Source: Flavobacteriales bacterium UBA7666
GTDB taxonomy: Bacteria; Bacteroidota; Bacteroidia; Flavobacteriales_D; Crocinitomicaceae
NCBI GenBank assembly: GCA_002483265.1
Contig: DLHO01000026.1
Span: forward strand, 136,543 to 200,542
Length of the DNA stretch: 64,000 nt
Direction of reading: 5' to 3'
Shown: piece after piece, positions 32,795 to 41,582 of the stretch
Layout: each line of letters starts with the position of its first letter
Position numbering within the stretch: position 1 is the stretch's first letter
The notes under the pieces: generated by a model
What the model was told of the DNA's origin: nothing
Databases searched by the model: none
Seen by the model: the letters and a program-made list of their open reading frames with translations, nothing else
Made by a program: the position numbers and the translations under genes

Positions 32795-33364
32795 TCACAA
32801 AACGATTTCCTTTCGGATCCGGCTTAAATGACGCTGTGTGATTCCAAGATAAGATGCCAGATGCTGCAACGAAATTTGCTGAATGTATTCCGGTTGATCT
32901 TCGATCAGGTTTTGATACCGCTCTTGCGCAGAATCGCGCTGTAATTGAAATACACGTCCTTCCAATTCTAAATACTGTTGTTCAGCAATGATCTTCAGGA
33001 AATGAATCCATGCCGGATTATTTGCTAATAACCGATCAATTTGATCTTTGGGAATGACCAATAGTTCCGCATCAGCAAGTGCCTGAATGTATTCGACACT
33101 TCCGTTTCCGGTAATGAAAGCAGAATAGGCGGCGGCCATGTCGCCCGGAAAACGAAAACAATATGTCATTTCATTGCCATTTGGAGCAAGGTAGAATGAA
33201 CGAAAAACACCGCTTTCAATGAATGCCACTTCCGAACATTTTTGTCCTTCCTGCACAAAGTATTCTCCTTTTTTTAACGTGCGTTTCGAAAACAGGAGAA
33301 CTGCTTCTGCTATTTCTGCTTCCGTAAAAAGATTAAAATGTGCTAAGAATGATTTCAATTGCAT
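32795..33364 (-). CDS. Crp/Fnr family transcriptional regulator
   Basis: This 189-residue regulator has an N-terminal cyclic-nucleotide-type beta roll (EYFVQEGQKCSEVAFIESGV, CFRFPGDMAAAYSAFITG) and a C-terminal winged helix whose recognition part is SLQHLASYLGITQRHLSRIR. The effector is unknown; no Fe-S Cys cluster of the Fnr type is seen. It lies directly upstream of the quinone oxidoreductase gene, a common Bacteroidota pairing, so that gene is a likely target. Confidence 0.9.
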   Translation of the reverse strand: MQLKSFLAHFNLFTEAEIAEAVLLFSKRTLKKGEYFVQEGQKCSEVAFIESGVFRSFYLAPNGNEMTYCFRFPGDMAAAYSAFITGNGSVEYIQALADAELLVIPKDQIDRLLANNPAWIHFLKIIAEQQYLELEGRVFQLQRDSAQERYQNLIEDQPEYIQQISLQHLASYLGITQRHLSRIRKEIVL

Positions 33365-33369
33365 AGAAA

Positions 33370-33377
33370 CGAAGTTA
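33370..33377 (-). promoter_or_regulatory. -7-like box 5 nt upstream of ATG 33364
   Basis: On the minus strand TAACTTCG (one mismatch to TAnnTTTG) is followed by TTTCT and ATG. Confidence 0.35.
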
Positions 33378-33381
33378 AAAT

Positions 33382-33414
33382 AAAAAAAGGGTTAAACATT
33401 ACTGCATAACCCTT
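33382..33414 (-). terminator. Rho-independent terminator of the T9SS cargo gene
   Basis: On the minus strand AAGGGTTA pairs with TAACCCTT, followed by a T7 tract. Confidence 0.85.
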
Positions 33415-33434
33415 CAATTCATTTTAAAAGCATC

Positions 33435-34928
33435 CTATTGCTTGATTAATTTCTTGCTGATCTGTTCATGCTGATTATTGGTAAAAATCACCTGATACAT
33501 TCCTGCATTTAGGTGTTCCAGAGACAAAGTAGTGCTTTTATTTACCGGATAGTTCCCAATAGTCCTTCCCATTGCATCCATCAATTGAATACTTGTAACA
33601 GATTCATTGTCGAGTGAAATAGTGACTTTATCGGAAAAAGGATTCGGATAAACAGACAGTTCATCGGAGGTATTGGTCGGTAATCCCAAAGACTCACTCA
33701 TGTCGATCTCTGCCAAAAGAAAATCGGAAGACGGATGGATGTAATCAGTTTTTCCACCTATGAGCAAGCGATCCGGGCTTGTTAATACCATGCAGTTCAA
33801 CATTTCGAATCCATCTGAAAAGTCGAATTCAAAATCACCGGTTGTATTAAAGCTGTTATCGATTGTTCCGTCAGCATTGAATCGGGTAATAATAATGCGA
33901 TAATTGAATGATGCATCCGGCAGTTGTCCCCCGATCAGTATTTTCCCGGTAGGTTGAACTACCATATCCATGTAAGGAAGGGTATGCATTAAAACACCAT
34001 TTGTAGCGAAAGTACTGTCGAGTGTTCCGTCTGCTTTCAGTCTGATAATTACCTTGTCAGATGATTCTCCTACCAAAACGATTTTTCCGTCAGCTAATTC
34101 CTGTCCTTTCGTAAGCAATTCGAATCCATTTTGATCTGTGTCAAAAGATGCTATTCCGTTCTGACCGAAAGCAGTCACTAAATCTCCTGCTACGTTGGTT
34201 TTTATGCAGGATAATTTATCGGAACCACCCGTACCATCCAATCCGTATATTAAAATCGAACCGTCAGCAAGGGAAATAGCTCCGCGATTAAAGAAAAAGA
34301 ATGTACTGAGATCACTGATTGCCCGAATACCATTTGTCCCGAATGAATTATCAAGAGTTCCTCCTGTTGTCAATTTGCTGAAATAGCTAATACCATCTGC
34401 ATAGCTGACTAAAAGCAGTGACTGGTCAGTTTGAACAAGGATTGAGGTAAATTCACTCTGATCGTAATCCGTTACTTCAAAAATTCCGTTTGCAGCAAAA
34501 CTGGAGTCAATCACCCCATTTGGATGATAACGTGCTATGAAGGCGTGAAGAACAGGAACTCCCGGTGCTACCTCTATTCCGGTCTCGGTTGATCCTGAGA
34601 TCAATATTTTTCCATCGGCTTGCAATTGAATATCGAGTATGTCAACACTAGCATGGATATCGGTAAGAGTAATTCCATTTGTTCCGAATGTCATATCCTG
34701 TGTACCGATTGCGTCATGTTTTGTTAGCGCCAAATCAGATCCACCTGATACATATTTACGTCCGGCGCTGATGATACTGCCATCAGGATTCAGAACAATT
34801 CTGTCTACCAGAGAAGTATTTTCTACATAGGTAAATCCTTCGTAGCCAAAGCTTTCGTTTAAAGTAATGTTTTGCGCAGAAGCAGATAATCCGACTAAAA
34901 ATAAAACAGGAGTAATAATGGTTTTCAT
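33435..34928 (-). CDS. T9SS type A cargo with delta-60 repeat propeller
   Basis: This 497-residue exported protein has a signal peptide (to SASAQ, residue 19) and about seven repeats of roughly 55 residues of the delta-60 type: each has DxxFGTNG or DSSFAANG, then an I-x-x-Q-x-DGKILISG-like strand. They probably form a beta-propeller. The C-terminal 75 residues are a type A sorting domain (LSVYPNPFSDKVTISLD, GMYQVIFTNNQ, KKLIKQ). The function is unknown; such proteins are surface-exposed or released. Confidence 0.85.
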   Translation of the reverse strand: MKTIITPVLFLVGLSASAQNITLNESFGYEGFTYVENTSLVDRIVLNPDGSIISAGRKYVSGGSDLALTKHDAIGTQDMTFGTNGITLTDIHASVDILDIQLQADGKILISGSTETGIEVAPGVPVLHAFIARYHPNGVIDSSFAANGIFEVTDYDQSEFTSILVQTDQSLLLVSYADGISYFSKLTTGGTLDNSFGTNGIRAISDLSTFFFFNRGAISLADGSILIYGLDGTGGSDKLSCIKTNVAGDLVTAFGQNGIASFDTDQNGFELLTKGQELADGKIVLVGESSDKVIIRLKADGTLDSTFATNGVLMHTLPYMDMVVQPTGKILIGGQLPDASFNYRIIITRFNADGTIDNSFNTTGDFEFDFSDGFEMLNCMVLTSPDRLLIGGKTDYIHPSSDFLLAEIDMSESLGLPTNTSDELSVYPNPFSDKVTISLDNESVTSIQLMDAMGRTIGNYPVNKSTTLSLEHLNAGMYQVIFTNNQHEQISKKLIKQ

Positions 34929-34993
34929 AAATCAGGAATTTGTGTTATAAAAACACAGAACGGGAATGAGCGCGTTTTGGTTGGTAGCAAAAC

Positions 34994-35034
34994 AAAAATC
35001 CCGAAGCAGATGTTTCCATCGCTTCGGGATTTTT
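34994..35034. terminator. Bidirectional rho-independent terminator
   Basis: AAAAATCCCGAAGC and its exact complement form a 14-bp stem with a 13-nt loop. It serves the minus-strand M16 genes and ends them before the next minus gene. Confidence 0.85.
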
Positions 35035-35097
35035 GTTCAAATCGAATATTGTGTTAACCGCGCTAACGCTTGTTCAAATCGAAAGCGCAGCTTTCTC

Positions 35098-37176
35098 TTA
35101 TTCAAACAATGTTTTATCAACTTCTCCGTTGAATTCGATTGTTTTTACAGTTCCTGAAAGTGTCATTTCACCCATTACCTGAGTTATTTTGTGTGCAAAC
35201 AAGAAACCATTTACGTCTTTGTAATCGTCATACATGGTTGTAGCTTCAACTGTTTCTTCACCTTGTTTCGTAATAGAAACGGTTTTGAATTTCAAGTTTG
35301 TAGCTGCATCGAAGTAATCAAAAGATTCTTTTTCACCATCGTTAGTTGTCAAGACGTAATAGTCTTTTCCAGCGATCGTTTCAATTCCTTTGATCTCGTA
35401 TTTCATTCCTGAAGTTTTGTAAGTTGTTTCAGGGAATAAACCTTCACCTTTCTTTTTAGCAGCTAATTCTTCAGCAGACATTGCTTCTTTTCCGGTTTGC
35501 ATATTCATTTCAGAACCTTTTGTTCCGTCGTAGTATGAACTTTGGAAAACCATTCCTTGCGCTTCAATTTTCATTGCTTCTTTATTTGGAGCAACAAAAG
35601 CATCCGTCATCGTAATCACAACCGGAATCTGAGGAGAAGAAAGTTCAATTTTCTTAACGACAGATTTTACTTTCTTCATCTTCTTAGCCAAATCTTTTGC
35701 AGAAGCTGTTTTCGTAACGGTATTGATGTATCTTTCGATCAATTGATCAGCATTAATATCTGCTTTCTTCATTTCCTTTACAGGATTTCCGAATGGATCT
35801 AATTTTTCAATTACACCATCGCTGTCAAATGCTTTCAATTTTGGCAGAATGTCTTCATTTCCTACAACAACAATGTTGAATCCGTTCTTGAAATATTTTT
35901 GAGCTACTGTCAATACATCGTCTTTTGAAATTGCTTCCAAACGCTTCAAATAAGTTTGGTAGTAATCAGCTGGTAAATTGTCACGGATGATATTCAACGC
36001 GAAACGAGCAACTGTTTGTGGTCTTTCCAATGAACGTGCAAAGCTTCCTGCCATAGCAGATTTAGCTAAGTTTAATTCGTCATCTGTTACATAACTGTCG
36101 CTGATTTTTGTGATTTCAGTCAACAATTCTGTAATTGCAGAATCAGTTACTTCGTTTCTAAAGCTTCCGGATGTTCCGAACCAGCTTCCGTCTCTTGTAA
36201 CTTCAAAAGAGGTATAAGCACCATACGTGTATGCTTTATCTTCACGCAGATTCTGCATGATACGAGCTCCGAAAGAACCTCCTCCTAAAATGCTGTTCAT
36301 CACATTCAGAGCAATTTGATCAGAAGCTCCCGGTTTCATTTCGATAGGGAAAGTAATCGAAATAACGGATTGTACAGCTCCCGGTTTGTTAACAAAGATC
36401 ACACGATTTCCTTTTGCTTTTAAACCGCTTCCGAAATCTTCTTTGTATGCCTGACCACCTTTCCATGCTCCGAAATACTTCTCAGCCAATTTCATTGCAT
36501 TGTCTTTTGTAATATCACCTACAATTACAAGGTATGCTCCGTTTGGAGTGAATACTTGTTTGTAGTTGTTTTTCACATCGTCTAATGTAATTGCAGCCAA
36601 AGAAGCTTCATCCATTACACCTCCAAGTGGGTGATTCGGGAAATCGATTTTCGACTCCGCATTCGAAGCCATCGTGTTTGGATCTGATTTCGCAGACAAC
36701 AATCCGGATTCGTTTTGCTTTTTGATACGATCAAACTCGCTTTGTGGGAAAGTAGCATTCATGGTTACATCCTGCATGATGTCCAATCCTGTTTCCATGT
36801 GCTTTGTCAAACATGAGAAATAGATTGAACTTCCATCTGCGTTTAAAGATGCTCCCATGTTATCAACTTCTTTATCCAATACGTCTTTCGAACGTTTCGC
36901 TGTTCCGGAAGTTAATAATTGTCCCATCATATTGTTTGTTCCTGCTTTAGAACCTTCAATCATTGGTGAAGCTCCCATTGTAAGCGAAAAAGAAACGCGG
37001 GGTAATTTGTGGTTTTCAGAAAGAATCACGGTGATCCCGTTACTTAATTTGAAAACCTCGGAGTTTTTGATATTAATAGTTGGTGCCGCAGCTGCAGCTG
37101 GTCTTACAGAACGATCAACTTGTCCGTAAACCCCTGTAAATGCTGTTAAAGCAACAAGTGTAATTAACTTTTTCAT
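35098..37176 (-). CDS. M16 family peptidase, non-catalytic subunit with C-terminal extension
   Basis: This 692-residue exported protein (signal MKKLITLVALTAFTGVYG) has two M16 domains (about 40-450) but lacks the HXXEH zinc motif; the matching position reads NNMMGQLL. The R/Y-type region for substrate binding is kept (ARSLERPQTVARFA). The last 220 residues form an extra domain (lipoprotein-localisation-like or pepsin-inhibitor-like strands). With the catalytic gene 12 nt upstream it should form a heterodimeric zinc peptidase of the periplasm. Confidence 0.88.
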   Translation of the reverse strand: MKKLITLVALTAFTGVYGQVDRSVRPAAAAAPTINIKNSEVFKLSNGITVILSENHKLPRVSFSLTMGASPMIEGSKAGTNNMMGQLLTSGTAKRSKDVLDKEVDNMGASLNADGSSIYFSCLTKHMETGLDIMQDVTMNATFPQSEFDRIKKQNESGLLSAKSDPNTMASNAESKIDFPNHPLGGVMDEASLAAITLDDVKNNYKQVFTPNGAYLVIVGDITKDNAMKLAEKYFGAWKGGQAYKEDFGSGLKAKGNRVIFVNKPGAVQSVISITFPIEMKPGASDQIALNVMNSILGGGSFGARIMQNLREDKAYTYGAYTSFEVTRDGSWFGTSGSFRNEVTDSAITELLTEITKISDSYVTDDELNLAKSAMAGSFARSLERPQTVARFALNIIRDNLPADYYQTYLKRLEAISKDDVLTVAQKYFKNGFNIVVVGNEDILPKLKAFDSDGVIEKLDPFGNPVKEMKKADINADQLIERYINTVTKTASAKDLAKKMKKVKSVVKKIELSSPQIPVVITMTDAFVAPNKEAMKIEAQGMVFQSSYYDGTKGSEMNMQTGKEAMSAEELAAKKKGEGLFPETTYKTSGMKYEIKGIETIAGKDYYVLTTNDGEKESFDYFDAATNLKFKTVSITKQGEETVEATTMYDDYKDVNGFLFAHKITQVMGEMTLSGTVKTIEFNGEVDKTLFE

Positions 37177-37188
37177 GACGCTGTTCTG

Positions 37189-38655
37189 TTAGTTTGCCTT
37201 TGGTAAATAATATAAAATGATTCGGTTGTCTTGAGTCAAATATTTTTTAGCAACACGTTGAATGTCTTCACGAGTAATGCTCATGTAAATCTCCATTTGC
37301 TTATTGATCAATTCCGTGCTTCCGAAATACATTTTGTTTTGTGCTAAATTCTCAGCAATTCCTGCTACTGTTGAGTTGGAACTTACGATTTGGTTCTCAA
37401 ATTGATTGCGAACAGCTTGAAACTCTTCTTCAGAAATTAAGTTATCTTGAATCGATTTGATCTCTTCATCCAATGATTTCTCCAAATCTTCTACTTTCGT
37501 TCCGTTAGCAGCAATTGCCGCAACAATTCCTAATCCCGGATCTTCCATGTTGAATGCGAAAGAGAAAGCAGCAACAGCTTGTTGTTTTTTCTCAACGATG
37601 TCTTTATTCATACGGGAAGAATTACTTCCTGATAAAACAGCGTTTAAGAATTCGATAGCCGCGAAGTCTTTGTCAGTCTCTTTCGGGAATTTGTATCCCA
37701 TGAATACTGCAGGTAATTGAATGTTATCATAAACCGTTTCTCTTTGAACACCTGAAATCGGTTCAAATGCAGGATTTGGTCGTGGAATATCACAAGGCAT
37801 TGCAGCATATTTCTTCAATAATTCTTTTGCTTTCGCATCAGTTGGGTTATTGAAGTTCTTTGCGTCAAAAGCTAATTTCTCTACACCGTATTTTGTTTTG
37901 AAATCACCTTCACCCAAGTTTTCGTAATCACGGAATAAGTTAATTGCTTGTCCTTTTGGAACCGAAGCAAAATACTTATCAATCCATTTTTTTGTTTGTT
38001 CGATGTTGATATCTCCTGCGATAGAAAGAATTGAATTCGAAGGAACATAGAATGTGTGGTAGAAATTAACGTAATCGATTTCCTGTGCAGCATTCAAATC
38101 TTCCATACTTCCAATTGGTACCCAACGGTAAGGATGGTTTTTGTAAGCCAATTTGAACAGGTTTTCCATGAAAGTAGCATAAGGCTGATTGTCTACACGC
38201 TGTCTTTTTTCTTCTTTTACAACTTCACGTTGTGTTTCAACACCTGTTTGATCCACTTTTGCATGCAGCAAACGCTCGCTTTCCAACCACAACCCCAATT
38301 CTAATTGGTTTGAAGGAAGGATTTCGTAGTAATACGTTCTATCCTGACTTGTATTTGCATTCAATGCTCCACCATTCTTTTCAACTAATTCAGAGTATTC
38401 TCCTCTTTTAATGTTTGTGGAACCTTCAAATAGTAAATGTTCGAAAAAATGCGCAAATCCTGTTCTCGAAGGATTTTCGTTTTTAGAACCTACGTGGTAC
38501 ATGACTGAAACTGCTACAATAGGAGTAGTGTGTTCTTCATGTAAAATAACATGCATTCCGTTTGCCAGATCATACTCGATATATTTTACTTTCTCCTGAG
38601 AGAAGCTATAGATCGAAGAAGAAAGCAACAATGCTGTAAAAAGACTTTTTTTCAT
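37189..38655 (-). CDS. M16 family zinc metallopeptidase, catalytic subunit
   Basis: This 488-residue exported peptidase has a signal peptide (to SFSQ, residue 20) and an intact inverted zinc motif HFFEH at 69-73, with the downstream glutamates in REVVKEEKRQR. The second M16 domain contains YATFMENLFKLAY and the QLPAVFMGYKFP region. It cleaves short peptides or oligopeptides in the periplasm. The start at 38655 yields a clean signal peptide; the frame is open to 38712. It is the first gene of the pair. Confidence 0.9.
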   Translation of the reverse strand: MKKSLFTALLLSSSIYSFSQEKVKYIEYDLANGMHVILHEEHTTPIVAVSVMYHVGSKNENPSRTGFAHFFEHLLFEGSTNIKRGEYSELVEKNGGALNANTSQDRTYYYEILPSNQLELGLWLESERLLHAKVDQTGVETQREVVKEEKRQRVDNQPYATFMENLFKLAYKNHPYRWVPIGSMEDLNAAQEIDYVNFYHTFYVPSNSILSIAGDINIEQTKKWIDKYFASVPKGQAINLFRDYENLGEGDFKTKYGVEKLAFDAKNFNNPTDAKAKELLKKYAAMPCDIPRPNPAFEPISGVQRETVYDNIQLPAVFMGYKFPKETDKDFAAIEFLNAVLSGSNSSRMNKDIVEKKQQAVAAFSFAFNMEDPGLGIVAAIAANGTKVEDLEKSLDEEIKSIQDNLISEEEFQAVRNQFENQIVSSNSTVAGIAENLAQNKMYFGSTELINKQMEIYMSITREDIQRVAKKYLTQDNRIILYYLPKAN

Positions 38656-39011
38656 GTTGAATTTTTCGACTTGTTTGCACGAAAATAACAACAAAAATTG
38701 CTTTACACTCAATTAGGTGAATTTCGGATATAAAACTGGACGAACGGCATTTATTGAATTACGAATGCCGAATGCCGAATTCCGAATGTTGAAATTGACA
38801 CAAAATTAATTGACTGAGCGTCTTTCGAGTTTGAATGACGAATTGTTCAAGGTGACTGAATGCTTACGCTAAAGCTCTTCATCTTCGAGTAACCACTTCG
38901 GTGGAGCAAGGTCAGCACAAGTGTAGTGGAGTCGAAGGTATCCTTAAAAATGAATATTTTATAATTCGTAATTAGGCATTCGTAATTCGAAATTAGTAGC
39001 ATGGTTTTTGT
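38656..39011. other. Non-coding gap with repeated short motifs
   Basis: No gene is visible. AT-rich words such as ATTCGTAATT and GAATGCCGAAT recur (38758-38785 and 38959-38996). An inverted-repeat element is annotated separately at 38883-38937. Confidence 0.4.
38883..38937. repeat. Small intergenic inverted repeat
   Basis: CTTCGA-GTAA-CCACT pairs with AGTGG-AG-TCGAAG across a loop of about 27 nt. The CTCGA/TCGAAG style resembles the 105-bp palindrome at 61325. Confidence 0.4.
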
Positions 39012-39019
39012 TATCTTCG
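39012..39019 (+). promoter_or_regulatory. -7-like box 5 nt upstream of ATG 39025
   Basis: TATCTTCG (one mismatch to TAnnTTTG) is followed by GAACT and ATG. Confidence 0.35.
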
Positions 39020-39024
39020 GAACT

Positions 39025-40107
39025 ATGAAATTTTTGACTTTTTGCTTTTTGCTTGTTACATCGGGTCTTTTTGCTCAAAAACAGACCGTTTTTGCCTACA
39101 TGGATTACAACAATTTTTTTCATTCTTTCAAGGATGGTTATTTCAATCAGATCGACCACCAGGCTGTAACAGGTATTGCTTATGGCGATGAAGTAATTGC
39201 ATATTATAACAACCAGCGTGATTTCAAAATCTATGATGGAACCTTTTCCAGAGTGATGACCAATCAGCCTGCAACATTTAAAATTTCTGATCACATGGCG
39301 GCATGGAATATTGGTCAGTTGGTTTATTACTATGAAAATGGCAAGCCACATAACCTGACTTCTTTTGGCGCCGATTATTGGGTAACAGATTCATTGATCA
39401 CTTTTCAGGATACACGCTACAATGCGCTGAATGTAGTTTATCAGGGTAAAATCTCCACCCTTGTTCAGAGTACAATGGAACTTCCTGCTCCCGTTGTTCA
39501 AGGAGATAATTTAGTGGTATTTAAAGATAACGGAGATATTTACAAGGTTTTTTACAGAGGTCAGATCTACGATATAGGAACTTACAATGGAACAGAGTTT
39601 GAGTTTTTTGCCGGAACTGATATACTCGGATTTAACGATCCACAGACACGAACTTTTGCAGTGTTTCAGGATGGCGAGTTTGTTGACGTGGAAGAATTCA
39701 GATCTCCGAAAGTAAAAGCAGGGAGAGGTTTCGTTGCTTATGAGGATTTACAAGGTAACTTGAAGTATTACGGAAAAGGGAAATACGAAACCTTAAGTTC
39801 ATTTGCTCAGTTCTGGGATGCCAAAGATGATTTGGTGGTTTGGGGAGATGCAAATACTACCTATCAATTCTACAAAGGAGAAAAGAAAAATCTGGCAAAT
39901 TTTGTAGTGAAAGAATGGCAGATGAAAAATGATGTGGTCGCTTTTAGAACCTTGATGGGTGGAGTTGGAGCTTCTGTTGGTGGGGTTTACAAAGAAGTTA
40001 CTTCGATCAACGATACAGAGTTCATTATCAATGGCCATGGTGTAATGGTGCAATTGAAGAACCGGGCAGTAATCGTTTTATATAACGGACAGATCTACCG
40101 GGATTAA
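39025..40107 (+). CDS. Exported protein of unknown function, propeller-like repeats
   Basis: This 360-residue protein has a signal peptide (MKFLTFCFLLVTSGLFAQ). The mature part repeats a pattern of about 45 residues in which a YYxNGK- or VYQGK-type strand alternates with WNIGQLVYYYENG-, YWVTDSLITFQDT- and FLAYEDL-type strands, suggesting a beta-propeller. It has no sorting tail, so it probably stays in the periplasm. I cannot name a family. The start at 39025 gives the signal peptide; 39001 would add residues before it. Confidence 0.72.
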   Translation: MKFLTFCFLLVTSGLFAQKQTVFAYMDYNNFFHSFKDGYFNQIDHQAVTGIAYGDEVIAYYNNQRDFKIYDGTFSRVMTNQPATFKISDHMAAWNIGQLVYYYENGKPHNLTSFGADYWVTDSLITFQDTRYNALNVVYQGKISTLVQSTMELPAPVVQGDNLVVFKDNGDIYKVFYRGQIYDIGTYNGTEFEFFAGTDILGFNDPQTRTFAVFQDGEFVDVEEFRSPKVKAGRGFVAYEDLQGNLKYYGKGKYETLSSFAQFWDAKDDLVVWGDANTTYQFYKGEKKNLANFVVKEWQMKNDVVAFRTLMGGVGASVGGVYKEVTSINDTEFIINGHGVMVQLKNRAVIVLYNGQIYRD

Positions 40108-40262
40108 AAACAATTCAAAATTCAAAAGGCAAAATTCAAAAACGCAGCATCTTTTGAGTGAATCATTTTAGAGGTGGCTGAGTCTGCTGCGGAGGATCGG
40201 CAACTTTCGGAAATTTAACGTATTCACTTTTGAATTTTGCATTTTTCATTTTGAATTAGTAG

Positions 40263-40270
40263 TATCTTTG
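40263..40270 (+). promoter_or_regulatory. -7 box for the DUF4494-pdxH-M16 operon
   Basis: TATCTTTG matches perfectly; a TTG lies 23 nt upstream. It predicts a leader of about 50 nt before the ATG at 40323. Confidence 0.55.
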
Positions 40271-40322
40271 TGCCTACGCTGAAGCTTCTGCCCAAGCGTT
40301 GTTTTTCTAAAAATTTTGATAA

Positions 40323-40928
40323 ATGAATAGTTGGTTTACCGTAAAGGTTAAATATACAAAGCAGTTGGAAGATGGTACTTTCAAGCGTGTTTCAGAACCA
40401 TATTTGGTGGCTGCAATGACTTTCACGGATGCGGAAGCACGGATTTACGAAGAGCTTGGAAGCTTGATTCGCGGAGAGTTTGTTGTAACTGGAATTACAC
40501 GAACAGATTTCCATGATATTTTCCATTATGAGGATGCAGATGTTTGGTACAAATGCAAAATCAATTACGAAGCTGGCGGCGATGGCGGAGAAGAAGGAGC
40601 TAAAGCTAAAAAGGTGTCTCAAAACTTCATTGTTACTGCTCATTCTGTAAAAGATGCTTACGAGCGTTTGAAAGAAAGTTTGGGTGGAATGATGATCGAT
40701 TATGTGATCCCTTCCATTATCATTTCTCCGATCGTAGATGTTTTTCCTTTTGGAGATGAGTCTGAAGATCGCGTAGCAGTTGATTTTGAAAAACAAGTGA
40801 AAGCGGATGTTGCAGAACATGCAATGGGAACCAAAACCGTGTTTTCAGCTCCCGGGTCAGATGTAGATGAGTTCGAAGGCGACGACGAAGATTCAGTTAT
40901 TGATGATCAATTCGGAGAAGAAGAATAA
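40323..40928 (+). CDS. DUF4494 family protein
   Basis: This 201-residue protein begins WFTVKVKYTKQLEDGTFKRV and has SEPYLVAAMTFTDAEARIYEE, the DUF4494 pattern, and a similar second half (QNFIVTAHSVKDAYERL). It ends in a very acidic tail (DEFEGDDEDSVIDDQFGEEE). The family is widespread in Bacteroidota and has no known function. It starts an operon with pdxH (3 nt spacing). Confidence 0.88.
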   Translation: MNSWFTVKVKYTKQLEDGTFKRVSEPYLVAAMTFTDAEARIYEELGSLIRGEFVVTGITRTDFHDIFHYEDADVWYKCKINYEAGGDGGEEGAKAKKVSQNFIVTAHSVKDAYERLKESLGGMMIDYVIPSIIISPIVDVFPFGDESEDRVAVDFEKQVKADVAEHAMGTKTVFSAPGSDVDEFEGDDEDSVIDDQFGEEE

Positions 40929-40931
40929 GAA

Positions 40932-41579
40932 ATGGACGATTTTCTCGATGTAATTCGAAATGACCATCATCAATTTGACAAAGGGAAACTAGAAGATCAC
41001 TTTGGTGATGAACCTTTTGCTCTTTTAGCAAAATGGCTGAGAGAAGCTATCGAGAAACCTACCACTGAACCTAATGCAATGATCGTTTCAACTTTGGGTC
41101 TGAATGGGTTTCCGAGAGCTCGTGTGGTTTACTGGAAAGAATTGCTGGAAGAAGGAATTATTTTTTATACCAATTATACAAGCGACAAAGGACGGGCTAT
41201 CGAAGCAAATCCGCAGGTTCATGCCTTGTTATATTGGCCGGAATTGGAACGACAAATCAGTATTACAGGATTTGCCGAAAAGGTTCCTTCTGAAATGAGC
41301 GATGCTTATTTTGAATCACGCCCGAGGGGAAGCAAACTAGGAGCCTGGGCATCTCACCAAAGTGAAGTACTTGATTCAAGAGATGACCTGGAGAAAAGAG
41401 TTGCGGTATACGCTGAAAAATTCCCTGATGTTGTTCCACGACCGGAACATTGGGGAGGTTATTTGATTAAACCAATTAATGTTGAATTCTGGCAGGGAAG
41501 ACCTTCGCGCTTGCATGATCGGATTGTTTTTAATTTGAAACCGGACAATTCTTGGGAATTATATCGCAAGAATCCTTAA
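40932..41579 (+). CDS. pdxH: Pyridoxamine 5'-phosphate oxidase
   Basis: This 215-residue FMN enzyme makes pyridoxal 5'-phosphate. Marks are PNAMIVSTLGLNGFPRARVV, FYTNYTSDKGRAI, LLYWPELERQISITG, YFESRPRGSKLGAWASHQSE and the C-terminal FWQGRPSRLHDRI. Length and order match the family. PLP serves several enzymes in the window. It is the second gene of the operon, 3 nt before the M16 gene. Confidence 0.96.
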   Translation: MDDFLDVIRNDHHQFDKGKLEDHFGDEPFALLAKWLREAIEKPTTEPNAMIVSTLGLNGFPRARVVYWKELLEEGIIFYTNYTSDKGRAIEANPQVHALLYWPELERQISITGFAEKVPSEMSDAYFESRPRGSKLGAWASHQSEVLDSRDDLEKRVAVYAEKFPDVVPRPEHWGGYLIKPINVEFWQGRPSRLHDRIVFNLKPDNSWELYRKNP

Positions 41580-41582
41580 CAA

